Assembly (NCBI GenBank): GCA_013813135.1
Contig: JACCSF010000188.1
Span: 1 to 35,565 of the forward strand
Direction: 5' to 3'
Source: Thermoleophilaceae bacterium
GTDB taxonomy: Bacteria > Actinomycetota > Thermoleophilia > Solirubrobacterales > Thermoleophilaceae
Length of the DNA: 35,565 bases
Within the stretch, counting starts at the first letter, position 1, and each line of letters begins with the position of its first letter. Below the pieces are notes generated by a model. The model saw only the letters and a list, made by a program, of their open reading frames with translations. It was not told the DNA's origin and ran no database searches. Shown here piece by piece: positions 8,821 to 18,941 of this stretch. The position numbers were made by a program, and so were the translations under genes.

Positions 8821-9638
8821 TGCCCCGCTCCACCGAGCAGCGCCGATTCGAGCCGCTCGCCATCCAGCACGGGGCCATCGACGCAGAGCCGGATGTAGCC
8901 CTCCTTCGTTGGCACCACGCAGCCGAAGCAGGCGCCGAAGCCGCACGCCATCCCCGACTCCAGCGCCAGCTGGGCCGGCACGGCGAACTCCGCGCAGAGC
9001 AGGCGCACGGCCTCGAGCATCACCGGCGGCCCACAGGCGAACACGGTGGCGACGGGGTCGGCGTCGAGCTGCTCGCGCAGCAGGTCGGTGACCAGCGCCT
9101 GGCGCCCGGCCGAGCCGTCGTCTGTCGCCACCTCGGGCCGGCCCACGAACAGCGAGGCCGCCTCCGCGTGCGCGGCCGAGCGGAAACCGAGCAGGAGCGT
9201 CGCCTCGGGCCCCAGCTCGTCCTGCCAGCACAGCAACGGCGCCGTGCCGATCCCGCCCCCGACGAGCACCGGCCTTGTGCCCTCGCGCGGCGGGCGCCAG
9301 CCCAGCCCGAGCGGCCCGACCAGCGCCAGCCCCTCCCCCGCGCGCAGCTCGGCGAGGCGGGCGGTGCCGGGGCCGACCACCTCGAACAGGAAGCTCAGCT
9401 CGCCCTCGCGCGCGCGCGCGTGGGAGAACGCCCTGGGCAGATAGGGCCGCTCGTCGGCCCCGCCGCCCCACCGCTCGTCGGTGCTGAGCATGTAGAACTG
9501 CCCCGGCTGCGGATCCTGGGGCCCGCCCGAGTCGAGCGCGCGAACCAGGTGGTAGGCCCCCAGGCGCTCCACCGCGGTCACGTGCGCCGTCCGCCGCCGG
9601 GGCGGCGCCAGCGTGCGCGGCTCGTCGGCCACCTTCAC
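8817..9638 (-). CDS. pyrK: Dihydroorotate dehydrogenase electron transfer subunit
   Basis: [21 protein letters not shown], and Cys cluster [29 protein letters not shown]. Confidence 0.93.
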   Translation of the reverse strand: MKVADEPRTLAPPRRRTAHVTAVERLGAYHLVRALDSGGPQDPQPGQFYMLSTDERWGGGADERPYLPRAFSHARAREGELSFLFEVVGPGTARLAELRAGEGLALVGPLGLGWRPPREGTRPVLVGGGIGTAPLLCWQDELGPEATLLLGFRSAAHAEAASLFVGRPEVATDDGSAGRQALVTDLLREQLDADPVATVFACGPPVMLEAVRLLCAEFAVPAQLALESGMACGFGACFGCVVPTKEGYIRLCVDGPVLDGERLESALLGGAGH

Positions 9639-12600
9639 GCGGGCCTCTCGGCCCCATCGGGCGATGCTTCGCGCGCGAAGCGGCTGTTGGCCCCGGCATG
9701 CAGCTCCTGCAGCGACACCACCTCGGTGTCGCCGCTGCGGCTCGCGCGGATCGCCCGCTGCGCCGCGCTGGCGCCCGACAACGTGGTGATGCAGGGAATG
9801 CCGCGCGCCACGGCGGCGCGGCGGATCTCATAGCCGTCGGCGCGCGCGCCGGAGCCGGTCGGGGTGTTGATCACCAGGTCGACCTCGCCCGACTCGATCC
9901 GGTCGACCACGTTGGGCGAGCCCTCGGAGACCTTGCTGAGGCGCTCCACCGGCACGCCCATGCGCCGGATCGCCTGCGCCGTGCCGCCCGTGGCCAGCAC
10001 GCGGAAGCCCATGTCGTGGAAGGCGCCGGCGATCTGCGTGGCGGCCGGCTTGTCGCCGTCCGTGACGCTGATGAACACCGATCCGGATCGAGGGAGCTCA
10101 GCCCCCGCCGCCGCCTGCGCCTTGCCGAACGCGGTGGGGTAGTCGGCCGCCACGCCCATCACCTCCCCCGTCGACTTCATCTCCGGGCTGAGCAGCGAGT
10201 CGGCGCCGGGGAACCGCCCGAACGGAAGCACCGCCTCCTTGACGGACACGTGGCGCGGAGCTCGCGGGATATCCAGCGGCATCTCGGCCAACCGCTCGCC
10301 CAGCATCAGCCGGCAGGCGATCTTGGCGAGCGGGACCCCGATCGCCTTGGACACGAACGGCACTGTGCGCGAGGCGCGCGGGTTGGCCTCGATTACGTAC
10401 AGCTCCTCGTCGCCGTAGACGGCGAACTGGATGTTGATCAGGCCGATCACGCCGAGCCGCAGCGCGATCGCCTCCGTCGCGCGCTCGACCTGGCTCAGCA
10501 TCTCCGGGCCAAGCGACATCGCCGGGATCACGCAGGCCGAGTCGCCCGAGTGCACGCCCGCCTCCTCGACGTGCTGCATGATCGCCCCGATGCGGACCCG
10601 CTCGCCGTCGCAGAGAGCGTCGACGTCGATCTCGATGGCGTTCTCGAGAAAGCGGTCGAGGAAGATCGTGGTGCCCGCCCCGCCGTTCGTGCGCTCCAGG
10701 TAGTCGGCCAGCCCGTCGCTCGAGTAGCAGATCTCCATGGCGCGCCCGCCGAGCACGTAGCTCGGGCGCACCAGCAGCGGGTACCCCACCCCGCCGGCGA
10801 CCTCGAGCGCCGCGGCGGCGGACTCCGCGGTCGCGTACGGCGGTCCCTTCAGCCCCAGTTCGTCCAGCAGCCCGCCGAAGCTGGGCCGGTCCTCGGCCAG
10901 GTGGATCGACTCCACCGGCGTGCCCAGCAGCGGCACGCCGGCCTTCGCCAGGCCGGCCGCGAGCTTGAGCGGCGTCTGCCCGCCGAACTGAACGATCACG
11001 CCCTCGGGGTGCTCCACTTCGATCACCGCGAGCACGTCGGACAGGGTGAGCGGCTCGAAGTAGAGCCGGTCCGAGGTGTCGTAGTCGGTGGAGACCGTCT
11101 CCGGGTTGCAGTTGATCATCACCGCGTCACGGCCGGAGCCGCGCACGGTCATGGCGGCGTGCACGCAGCAGTAGTCGAACTCGATTCCCTGCCCGATCCG
11201 GTTCGGGCCCGAGCCGAGGATCACCACGCTCGGCCGGTCGCCGCGCCGGACCTCGTGGAGGGCGCGGCGCTCCCAGCCCGAGTAGAAGTACGGCGTCTCG
11301 GCCTCGAACTCGGCGGCGCAGGTGTCGACCGACTTGAACGAGCGCTCCAGCCCCGCCTCGGGGTCCTCGCCGCGGGCGAGCGCCGCGATCTCCGCCACGA
11401 ACCACGGGTCGATGGCGGTGCGGGCGCGCACCTCGGCCTCCGTGTGCCCGCGCCGGATGGCCTCGAAGACCAGCTCGTAGCGGTCGTGTGATGGCGTCTC
11501 GAGCCGCTCCAGCAGGTCGCCGTCCAAGCCCGCCTCAACGTCGAGCTCCCGCGAGCGCATCGCCTTCACGAACGCCTGCTTGAAGGTGCGCCCGATCGAC
11601 ATCGCCTCCCCCACCGACTGCATCGAGGTGTGGAGCGCGCCGCTGGCCCCAGGGAACTTCTCGAAGGCGAAGCGCGGCCACTTCACCACCACGTAGTCGA
11701 TCGCGGGCTCGAACGATGCGGGCGTCTTGCGGGTGATGTCGTTGTCGATCTCCTCGAGCGCGTAGCCCACGGCCAGCCGCGCGGCGATCTTGGCGATCGG
11801 GAAGCCGGTGGCCTTCGACGCGAGCGCGGACGAGCGCGACACGCGCGGGTTCATCTCGATCACCACGATCTCGTCGGTCTCCGGGTCGACCGCGAACTGG
11901 ATGTTCGACCCCCCGGTCTCCACCCCCACCGCTCGGATCACGGCGAGCGCCTGGTCGCGCAGCCGCTGGTACTGGACGTCGGTCAGTGTCTGCTGCGGCG
12001 CCACCGTGACGCTGTCGCCGGTGTGCACGCCCATCGGGTCGATGTTCTCGATCGAGCAGACGATCACGACGTTGTCGGCGCGGTCGCGCATCACCTCCAG
12101 CTCGAACTCGCCCCAGCCGATCACCGACTCCTCAACCAGCACCTGGCCGATCGGGCTGGCGGCCAGGCCCTCGGCGACCACCTGGCGGTACTCGATCTCC
12201 GTGCGCGCGGTGCCGCCGCCGGCGCCGCCCATGGTGAAGCCGGGCCGCACGATCGCGGGCAGGCCGATCTCGGGCAGGACCCGCTCGGCCTCTCGCATCG
12301 ACTTGACCGCCGCGCTGCGCGGCACGCGCAGGCCGGCGCGCTCCATGGTGGCGCGGAACAGCTCGCGGTCCTCGGCGCGGCGGATCGCCTCGTAGTCGGC
12401 GCCGATCAGCTCCACCCGATGCTTCGCCAGCGTGCCGTCCTCCGATAGCTGGCGGGCCAGGTCGAGGGCGGTCCCGCCGCCGAGCGTCGGCAGCATCGCG
12501 TCGGGCTTCTCGCGCTCGATCACCTTCGTCACCGACGCTGGGGTCAGCGGCTCGATGTAGGTGGCCGTGGCGAACTCGGGGTCGGTCATGATCGTCGCCG

Positions 12601-12751
12601 GGTTGGAGTTGACGAGCACGACCTCGTAGCCCTCCTCGAGCAGCACCTTGCACGCCTGCGCGCCCGAATAGTCGAACTCCGCCGCCTGGCCGATCACGAT
12701 CGGACCGGAGCCGATCACGAGGATCTTGTGGATGTCGTCCCGGCGGGGCAT
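9635..12751 (-). CDS. carB: Carbamoyl-phosphate synthase large subunit
   Basis: ATG at 12751: [58 protein letters not shown]; two ATP-grasp halves and an MGS-like C-terminus. Confidence 0.97.
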   Translation of the reverse strand: MPRRDDIHKILVIGSGPIVIGQAAEFDYSGAQACKVLLEEGYEVVLVNSNPATIMTDPEFATATYIEPLTPASVTKVIEREKPDAMLPTLGGGTALDLARQLSEDGTLAKHRVELIGADYEAIRRAEDRELFRATMERAGLRVPRSAAVKSMREAERVLPEIGLPAIVRPGFTMGGAGGGTARTEIEYRQVVAEGLAASPIGQVLVEESVIGWGEFELEVMRDRADNVVIVCSIENIDPMGVHTGDSVTVAPQQTLTDVQYQRLRDQALAVIRAVGVETGGSNIQFAVDPETDEIVVIEMNPRVSRSSALASKATGFPIAKIAARLAVGYALEEIDNDITRKTPASFEPAIDYVVVKWPRFAFEKFPGASGALHTSMQSVGEAMSIGRTFKQAFVKAMRSRELDVEAGLDGDLLERLETPSHDRYELVFEAIRRGHTEAEVRARTAIDPWFVAEIAALARGEDPEAGLERSFKSVDTCAAEFEAETPYFYSGWERRALHEVRRGDRPSVVILGSGPNRIGQGIEFDYCCVHAAMTVRGSGRDAVMINCNPETVSTDYDTSDRLYFEPLTLSDVLAVIEVEHPEGVIVQFGGQTPLKLAAGLAKAGVPLLGTPVESIHLAEDRPSFGGLLDELGLKGPPYATAESAAAALEVAGGVGYPLLVRPSYVLGGRAMEICYSSDGLADYLERTNGGAGTTIFLDRFLENAIEIDVDALCDGERVRIGAIMQHVEEAGVHSGDSACVIPAMSLGPEMLSQVERATEAIALRLGVIGLINIQFAVYGDEELYVIEANPRASRTVPFVSKAIGVPLAKIACRLMLGERLAEMPLDIPRAPRHVSVKEAVLPFGRFPGADSLLSPEMKSTGEVMGVAADYPTAFGKAQAAAGAELPRSGSVFISVTDGDKPAATQIAGAFHDMGFRVLATGGTAQAIRRMGVPVERLSKVSEGSPNVVDRIESGEVDLVINTPTGSGARADGYEIRRAAVARGIPCITTLSGASAAQRAIRASRSGDTEVVSLQELHAGANSRFAREASPDGAERPA

Positions 12752-13875
12752 CAGGCGGCCACCAGGCGTTCCAGGAACCGATCGAAGAGGTGTTGGGCGT
12801 CGTGCGGGCCCGGCCCGGCCTCGGGGTGGTACTGGACCGTCGAGGCGGGCACGTCGCGCAGGACCAGCCCCTCCACGGTTCGGTCGTAGAGGTTCAGCTG
12901 CTGCAGCTCGGCCGCGCCGAAGTCCGTCTCCCAGCGGACCGGTTCGTCGCTGTCGATCGTGCGCTGCCCGCTTGGGCCGAGCACGGCGAAGCCGTGATTC
13001 TGCGAGGTGATCTCGATGCGGCCGGTCTCGAGGTCCTTCACCGGGTGGTTGGCTCCCCGATGCCCGAACGGGAGCTTGAACGTCTCGAGGCCCACGGCTC
13101 GGCAGAGCAGCTGATGGCCGAGGCAGATACCCCAGACCGGGACCTGGCCAACGAGCTCGCGGACGGTGTCGACGACGTAGTCGAGCGCGGCCGGGTCGCC
13201 CGGCCCGTTCGCGAGGAAGACCGCGTCCGGATCGCGGGCCATCAGCTCCTCGGGGCCCACGGTGCAGGGATGCAGCTCCAGCCGCACGCCGCGCTCGCGC
13301 AGGTTGCGAACGATCGAGCTCTTGATCCCGGTGTCGATGCCGAGCACGAGCGGGCCGTCGCCGCCGCCGAACGTTTGCACCTCGCTCGGGGTCACATCGC
13401 GGGCGAGGTCGCGGCCGGTCATCGGCGGCTCCTCCATCAGCCGCTCGCGGGCCGCGGGCTCGGCCACCTCGGCGCCGAACACGCCGCCGCGCATCGCGCC
13501 CTTGTCGCGGATGTGGCGCACCAGTGCGCGGGTGTCGACGCCGGTCAGCGCCGGCACGCCGCAGTCGCGCAGCCAGCTGAGCCAGCCGGCCTCGGCATGC
13601 GCGGCGTCCTCGCGATCGACTCCCTCGCGCATGATCACGGCGCGCGTGTGGATGCGGTCGGACTCCATGTGCGCGCCGGCCACCCCGTAGTTGCCGATCA
13701 GCGGGTACGTGAAGACGATGATCTGGCCCGCGTAGCTGGGGTCGGTGACCGCCTCCTGGTAACCCGACATGGAGGTGTTGAAGACCACCTCGCCGAGCCC
13801 CGTCGCCTCCGCCCCCGCCCAGTCGCCGTCGAAGCGCGTGCCGTCCTCCAGCAGCAGGTAGGCCTGTCCGCTCAC
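12751..13875 (-). CDS. carA: Carbamoyl-phosphate synthase small (glutamine amidotransferase) subunit
   Basis: GTG at 13875; [16 protein letters not shown] and [14 protein letters not shown] class I GATase motifs. Confidence 0.96.
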   Translation of the reverse strand: MSGQAYLLLEDGTRFDGDWAGAEATGLGEVVFNTSMSGYQEAVTDPSYAGQIIVFTYPLIGNYGVAGAHMESDRIHTRAVIMREGVDREDAAHAEAGWLSWLRDCGVPALTGVDTRALVRHIRDKGAMRGGVFGAEVAEPAARERLMEEPPMTGRDLARDVTPSEVQTFGGGDGPLVLGIDTGIKSSIVRNLRERGVRLELHPCTVGPEELMARDPDAVFLANGPGDPAALDYVVDTVRELVGQVPVWGICLGHQLLCRAVGLETFKLPFGHRGANHPVKDLETGRIEITSQNHGFAVLGPSGQRTIDSDEPVRWETDFGAAELQQLNLYDRTVEGLVLRDVPASTVQYHPEAGPGPHDAQHLFDRFLERLVAA

Positions 13876-14414
13876 TTGACCAGCCCCTGCACCTGCTTGA
13901 ACTCCTCTGTCCCAGCCGCGCCCAAGAGCTCGAACAGGGCGGTCTCGACACTCGTGACCACGGCGCCGGACCCCTCCATCTTGTGCAGGCCCAGCTCGCG
14001 GTTCTGCTCCGTCCGCGAGCTCACCGCGTCGCGGGCGACGTGCACCTCCACGCCGCGGTCGAGCAGGTCGTGGGCGGTCTGCGAGACGCATACGTGCGAC
14101 TCGATCCCGCACATCAGCACCTGATCGCGCCCCTCCAAGTCGAAGCCGTCCGCCACGACCGCCGAGAAAGAGACCTTGTCGATCGGCTCGATCCCCTCCA
14201 GGTGCTCGGCCACCTCCGGCACGGTCGAGCCGAGCCCCTTCGGGTACTGCTGGGTCACCACCACCGGCAGGCCCAGGATGCGCGCGCCGCGCACCAGCGC
14301 GCCAACGCTCGCCGCCACCTGGTCGAAGTCGAGCACGGCCGGCCGGAACGCCTCCTGGACGTCCACCACCACCAGCGCGGCGCGGCCGCGGTCGAGCACC
14401 CGGGCCGGCGCCAC
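13872..14414 (-). CDS. Isochorismatase-family cysteine hydrolase embedded in the pyr operon
   Basis: GTG 14414; putative D-K-C triad in [19 protein letters not shown] and [21 protein letters not shown]. Confidence 0.88.
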   Translation of the reverse strand: MAPARVLDRGRAALVVVDVQEAFRPAVLDFDQVAASVGALVRGARILGLPVVVTQQYPKGLGSTVPEVAEHLEGIEPIDKVSFSAVVADGFDLEGRDQVLMCGIESHVCVSQTAHDLLDRGVEVHVARDAVSSRTEQNRELGLHKMEGSGAVVTSVETALFELLGAAGTEEFKQVQGLVK

Positions 14415-15757
14415 TAGGCCACGGCCCCCAGCGCGAAGGTCCGCTCGCGGTAGGCGACCGCGCCGTCGGCGATCGTCATCCGCACCCGCCCGGTCATCCG
14501 GCGGCCGGCGAAGGCGCAGTTGGCCGAGCGGCTCTCGTAGCCGGACTCGCCCACCTCCCACTCGGCGTCGAGGTCGACCAGGCAGACGTTGCCGGGCGCG
14601 CCGCGCTCGATGCGCGGAACGGGGAGGCCGAACGGCTGGCCGCCCGCGGTCATGCGCTCCACGAGCAGCGCCAAGTCGAGCACTCCGGGCAGGACCAGCC
14701 CGGTGTGCAGCGCGGCGAAGGCGGTCTCCAGCCCGGTCACTCCCATCGGCGCGAGCTCGAACGGCTGCTCCTTCTCCTCGCGGGCGTGAGGGGCGTGGTC
14801 GGTCGCGACGCAGTCGACCGTTCCGGAGCGCAGCGCCTGGATCAGCGCCTGGCGATCCGGTTCGCCGCGCAGCGGCGGGTTCATCTTGAAGTTGGTATCG
14901 AGCGAGCTCACCGCCTCGTCGGTCAGCAGCAGGTGGTGCGGCGTGGCCTCGCAGGTCACCCGCGTGCCCGCCGCCCGTGCGCGCTCGATCACCTCGACCG
15001 TCTCGAGCGCGGACACGTGCTGCACGTGAATACGCCCCTGCTCGTAGGCGGCGATCGCGCAGTCGCGCGCCACCTGGGCCGATTCCGAGATCGACGGTAT
15101 GCCGGCCAGCCCAAGCAGGGCCGAGACTTCGCCCTCGTGCATCGCGCCCTGCCCGGACAGCGACGAGTCCTCCTCGTGGAGGGCCAGCAGCCGCCCGGCG
15201 AGGCGCTGGTACTGCAGCGCCTGACGCATCACGCCGCCCGAGCGCACAGGCAGGCCGTCGTCGGTGAAGGCCACCGCCCCGGCATCGGCGAGCTCCGCCA
15301 TCTCGGTGAGCTGCTCACCGAGCTGACCGACGGTGATCGCGCCCAGGAAGCCGGTCGGGATGCGTGCCTCCGCCCGGGCGCGCTCGCGCAGCGAGCGCAG
15401 TATCGGCGCCGAGTCCACGACCGGTGCGGTGTTGGGCTGGGCGAGGATCGCGCAGAAGCCGCCGGCCGCGGCGGCGCGGGTGCCGGAGTCGAGGTCCTCC
15501 TCATCCTCGCGTCCGGGCGTCCGCAGGTGCACGTGCGGGTCGACGAAAGCCGGGAAGGCGTGCAGGCCCTCGCCGTCGACCACCTCGGCCCCCTGGGGTG
15601 GGTCGAGCGCCTCACCGATGTCGGCCACGACGCCGTCGCGCACGAGCACGTCCGCGCGGCCGTCGATGGCGGTGCGCGGGTCGAGCACCCGGGCACCGCG
15701 GATCAGGACGGTGGCCGCCGGCACCGGCGCCCGGTCCAGCTCGGGCGGGCGCCTCAT
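14414..15757 (-). CDS. pyrC: Dihydroorotase
   Basis: FVDPHVHLRTPG, FKMNPPLR, CVATDHAPH motifs; 447 aa. Confidence 0.96.
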   Translation of the reverse strand: MRRPPELDRAPVPAATVLIRGARVLDPRTAIDGRADVLVRDGVVADIGEALDPPQGAEVVDGEGLHAFPAFVDPHVHLRTPGREDEEDLDSGTRAAAAGGFCAILAQPNTAPVVDSAPILRSLRERARAEARIPTGFLGAITVGQLGEQLTEMAELADAGAVAFTDDGLPVRSGGVMRQALQYQRLAGRLLALHEEDSSLSGQGAMHEGEVSALLGLAGIPSISESAQVARDCAIAAYEQGRIHVQHVSALETVEVIERARAAGTRVTCEATPHHLLLTDEAVSSLDTNFKMNPPLRGEPDRQALIQALRSGTVDCVATDHAPHAREEKEQPFELAPMGVTGLETAFAALHTGLVLPGVLDLALLVERMTAGGQPFGLPVPRIERGAPGNVCLVDLDAEWEVGESGYESRSANCAFAGRRMTGRVRMTIADGAVAYRERTFALGAVA

Positions 15758-16704
15758 GCGGGCTGGGGCTCGGTCGCGGGCTGCGCGCGCACGCCGGACG
15801 GTGCCCCGTGGCCGGCGAGCAGCTCGTACAGGACCGCCATTCGCACGACCACTCCGGACTCGACCTGCTCGACGATCAGCGCCTGCGGCGAGTCGATCAC
15901 CTCGGCCGCCAGCTCGACGCCGCGGTTCACCGGGCCCGGGTGCATGAGCAACTGGTTGGGCCGCAGCCGCCGCCCGTCGATCTGGTACTGGGCGGCGTAC
16001 TCGCGCAGCGACGGGACGAACGAGCCGTCCATGCGCTCGTGCTGCATGCGCAAGGCGTAGACCACGTCGGCCTCGGGCAGTTCGTCCAGGGTCGTGCGCA
16101 CCCGACAGCCGAGCGACTCGATCCCGCGCGGGATCAGCGTGGGTGGGCCGCAGACGGTCACCTCGCAGCCCATGCGCGAGAAGGCGAGGATGCCCGACCG
16201 CGCCACGCGGCTGTGCATGACGTCGCCGACGATCCAGACACGCAGGCCCGCGAGCGAGCCGACGCGCCGCGCGAGGGTGTAGACGTCGAGCAGCGCCTGG
16301 GTCGGGTGCTCGTGCTTGCCGTCGCCGGCGTTGATCACCGAGGCGCGCGTCCAGCGCGCCACGAGCGCGGCGGCCCCGGCGTGCGGCGAGCGGATCACGA
16401 TCGCCGCCGGGTCGTAGGCGGAGAGCGTCTGAACGGTGTCCTTCAGCGACTCGCCCTTGTCGACGCTCGAGCCGCTCGACTTCACGCTGACGAGATCGGC
16501 GCTGAGGCGCTTGGCGGCCAGCTCGAAACTGGAGCTGGTGCGGGTGGAGGCCTCGTAGAAGAGGTTGATCACGGTTCGCCCGCGCAGGGTGGGGACCTTC
16601 TTGATCTCGCGCCCCGACACCTCGGCGAAGCTCTCGGCGCGGCCGAGGATGCGCTCGATGTCGTCGCGCGAGAGGTCGTCGATCGACAGCAGATGCCGCC
16701 TCAT
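15754..16704 (-). CDS. pyrB: Aspartate carbamoyltransferase catalytic subunit
   Basis: NLFYEASTRTSSSFELAAKRL, VINAGDGKHEHPTQALLDVYTL, MHPGPVNRGVE. Confidence 0.97.
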   Translation of the reverse strand: MRRHLLSIDDLSRDDIERILGRAESFAEVSGREIKKVPTLRGRTVINLFYEASTRTSSSFELAAKRLSADLVSVKSSGSSVDKGESLKDTVQTLSAYDPAAIVIRSPHAGAAALVARWTRASVINAGDGKHEHPTQALLDVYTLARRVGSLAGLRVWIVGDVMHSRVARSGILAFSRMGCEVTVCGPPTLIPRGIESLGCRVRTTLDELPEADVVYALRMQHERMDGSFVPSLREYAAQYQIDGRRLRPNQLLMHPGPVNRGVELAAEVIDSPQALIVEQVESGVVVRMAVLYELLAGHGAPSGVRAQPATEPQPA

Positions 16705-17252
16705 GCCAGGTCCTCCACTTGCTCGGCGATTGCCACTTCGTCCACCCCGTCGATCTCCTCCACTCGCACGTTGACTCGTTCCCCGCGCGCCGTGGGGAGG
16801 TTCTTGCCTACGTAGTCCGGGCGGATCGGCAGCTCGCGATGGCCGCGGTCTGCCAGCACCGCCAGCTGCACCCGCTCGGGGCGCCCGTAGTCGAACAGCG
16901 CGTCGATCCCGGCCCGCACTGTGCGGCCGGTGTAGAGCACGTCGTCCACGAGCACGATGGTGGTGTCCTCGACGCGGAAGGCAACGTGGGAGGCGTGCAC
17001 GACCGGCTGGGCGGTCGGATCCCGCCGTGCCAGGTCGTCGCGGTAGAAGCTGATGTCGATGTCCCCGAGCGGCACGGGCTCACCGACGAGCTCGGCGACC
17101 AGGTCGCGCAGCCGGGCGGCCAGGACGGCGCCGCGACGGTGGATACCAACGACCGCCACTCCCTCGCCGCCGGTCTTCTCGACGATCTCGTGTGCGATCC
17201 GCACCAGCGTGCGCCGCACGTCCTCGCGGTCGAGGACCGTCTTCTCAGTCAA
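16701..17252 (-). CDS. pyrR: Bifunctional pyr operon regulator / uracil phosphoribosyltransferase
   Basis: LTEKTVLDREDVRRTLVRIAHEIVEKTGG...VVGIHRRGAVLAARL...VILVDDVLYTGRTVRA-type PRPP motif (TIVLVDDVLYTGRTVRAGIDAL). TTG start at 17252 preceded by AGGAAGGGG (17268-17260). Confidence 0.93.
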   Translation of the reverse strand: MTEKTVLDREDVRRTLVRIAHEIVEKTGGEGVAVVGIHRRGAVLAARLRDLVAELVGEPVPLGDIDISFYRDDLARRDPTAQPVVHASHVAFRVEDTTIVLVDDVLYTGRTVRAGIDALFDYGRPERVQLAVLADRGHRELPIRPDYVGKNLPTARGERVNVRVEEIDGVDEVAIAEQVEDLA

Positions 17253-17259
17253 GGCACTG

Positions 17260-17294
17260 CCCCTTCCTGGCCTCACCGGGCCGGGTTAAAGGAA
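17260..17294 (-). promoter_or_regulatory. Candidate PyrR-binding RNA hairpin overlapping the pyrR Shine-Dalgarno
   Basis: Minus-strand GGCC-CGGTGA-GGCC (17282-17269); hexaloop fits CNGNGA. Lower stem TTCCT (17294-17290) can pair with AGGAA (17268-17264) of the SD. Confidence 0.6.
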
Positions 17295-17304
17295 CGTCCC
17301 GCCG

Positions 17305-17313
17305 AGCGTAGCA
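17305..17313 (-). promoter_or_regulatory. Extended -10 (TGCTACGCT) for the pyr operon
   Basis: Minus strand GTGCTACGCTCGG; TACGCT at 17310-17305 with TG one base upstream; no good -35 seen. Confidence 0.4.
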
Positions 17314-17351
17314 CCCGCCCGGGACACCCCGACCGGTCCTATCCTGGCGTT

Positions 17352-18587
17352 GTGCCCTGGCCTACCTCGAGGCGCAGACTGCGCGAGCTCGACGCGCGCG
17401 TGGGGAGCCGGCGCTTGACAGCGATCCTGGCGGTGCTCGTGGGCGTGGTGGTCGCGGTGGCGGCGGTGCCGGGCTTCGTCAAGCTCGACGAGCCGACCTC
17501 GGACGGCCTCTTCTACGAGGTCCAGAAGCTCGAGGTGGAGGGTCACAGCGAGAGGGAGGCCACTCGGATGGTCTTCGACGCGCCGATCGCGCGCCAGGTC
17601 GCCGCGACCGAGGACGAGCCGAGCCACGTGCGCCGGGTGCTCGACCCCGCCTGGGTCGAGTACAGCAAGCGTTTCTACCGGCGGCGCTGGCTCGTGCCGG
17701 CGCTGGCGGCGGCGGCGGAGCCGGTCGTTGGCGACCAGCCCGGGCTGGGCCTGCGCGTGGCGTCTCTGCTCGGCTACGTCCTCCTCGCCCCGGTTCTGTT
17801 CCTGCTGCTGCGGCGGCGGTTCTCGCCGTCCTTGAGCGCGGGGCTGGCGATCGTCTGCACGCTCGCCCCGCCGGTCTACAAGTGGTCGCTCGGCATGCGG
17901 GTGGACTCCTGGGGGCTCCAGCTGGAGGCGCTCGGGCTGCTCGCGGCCGTGCTGGTCAAGGACCTGGGTCGACGCTGGCTGGTGATGTGGGTATTGACGA
18001 TCGCGGCTCGCTCGGTCACGCGCGACGCGGCGGCGATCTTGCTGCCGGCCGTGCTGTGGCTGCTGTTCGTCGAGCGCCGCGACCGCGCCGCGAGGCGCAC
18101 CAACCTGGCGCTGCTGGGCAGCGGGATCGTGGCCGCCCTGCCCGCGTTCCTCGTCGGCGGGTCGCCCGTGCGCGACAACCTCGCCTACGTGATCACCGGC
18201 TACAAGATCCCCGAGGACAGCAGCTGGGCCTTCGTGGCCACGCACTACTTCGACCAGCTGTGGCGCACCATCAGCACCGACCTCACCTATCCGGTCGACT
18301 TCCCCGCACCGGTCGTCGTGCTGCTCTACGCGGGGATCGTGCTCGCAATCGCGGCGCTCGTGGCCCTGGTGACCCGCCCATCGTGCGGCGACACGTACTT
18401 CTCCCTGATGAAGGCGGCCATCCCCGGCTGCGTGCTGTTGCTGTTGCTCGCCAACAACCCTCAGGCGTACCGGCTGGAGCTGGTGTTCGTGCCGATCGCG
18501 GCGGTAGGGCTGGCCGTCCTGGCCGACCGCGTGCTGAGCATCGAGGTTGACCTCGGGCGGGACCGCTACCCTCGCGTGACGGCATGA
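17352..18587 (+). CDS. Multi-pass membrane protein, GT-C glycosyltransferase-like
   Basis: GTG 17352; about 411 aa with one N-terminal TM, a soluble loop starting LDEPTSDGLFYEVQKL, then many TM segments. Confidence 0.7.
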   Translation: MPWPTSRRRLRELDARVGSRRLTAILAVLVGVVVAVAAVPGFVKLDEPTSDGLFYEVQKLEVEGHSEREATRMVFDAPIARQVAATEDEPSHVRRVLDPAWVEYSKRFYRRRWLVPALAAAAEPVVGDQPGLGLRVASLLGYVLLAPVLFLLLRRRFSPSLSAGLAIVCTLAPPVYKWSLGMRVDSWGLQLEALGLLAAVLVKDLGRRWLVMWVLTIAARSVTRDAAAILLPAVLWLLFVERRDRAARRTNLALLGSGIVAALPAFLVGGSPVRDNLAYVITGYKIPEDSSWAFVATHYFDQLWRTISTDLTYPVDFPAPVVVLLYAGIVLAIAALVALVTRPSCGDTYFSLMKAAIPGCVLLLLLANNPQAYRLELVFVPIAAVGLAVLADRVLSIEVDLGRDRYPRVTA

Positions 18588-18865
18588 CCTCGGAGCGTGC
18601 ACAGGCGTACGGCAGGCTGATGCGGACGGTCAGGGAGGACGGCGAGCTCGCCCTGAGCCCGACCGAGTCGGCGCTCGTGCGCGAGGCGGCCGACGCCCTG
18701 CTGTTCTGCGAGAACCTCGCCGCCGACGAGGAGGCGCGGGACGGGCTCACCCGGGTGGGCGACCTCGCGGGCGACCTGGTCGGCTCGGGGCGCTGGGGCC
18801 CGGAGCGCGCCGAGCAGCTCCTGCGAGACATCGAGTGCTGCGGGCCGATGGCCCCCGTCGGCTGA
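18584..18865 (+). CDS. Small hypothetical protein (93 aa)
   Basis: ATGA overlap with the upstream ORF; helical, MTSERAQAYGRLMRTVREDGELALSPTESALVREAADALLF. Confidence 0.6.
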   Translation: MTSERAQAYGRLMRTVREDGELALSPTESALVREAADALLFCENLAADEEARDGLTRVGDLAGDLVGSGRWGPERAEQLLRDIECCGPMAPVG

Positions 18866-18872
18866 CGACGCC

Positions 18873-18914
18873 GTGCCGACGGTCGAGCTGGGCGACATCG
18901 AACTCCACTACTGA
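18873..18914 (+). pseudogene. Possible 5' relic of an alpha/beta-hydrolase gene
   Basis: GTG CCG ACG GTC GAG CTG GGC GAC ATC GAA CTC CAC TAC TGA = VPTVELGDIELHY*, resembling alpha/beta-hydrolase N-termini. Confidence 0.3.
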
Positions 18915-18941
18915 CATCGGGGCCAGCACCGGGTTGCCCGC

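Noticed and set aside
9698-11491. Long plus-strand ORF (597 aa) opposite carB, and similar long antisense ORFs opposite coaBC (5323-6756), carA (12790-14124), pyrC (14705-16060), pyrB (15364-16815) and the GT-C gene (17286-18602)
   Set aside because: High-GC third-position antisense artefacts with no recognisable motifs.
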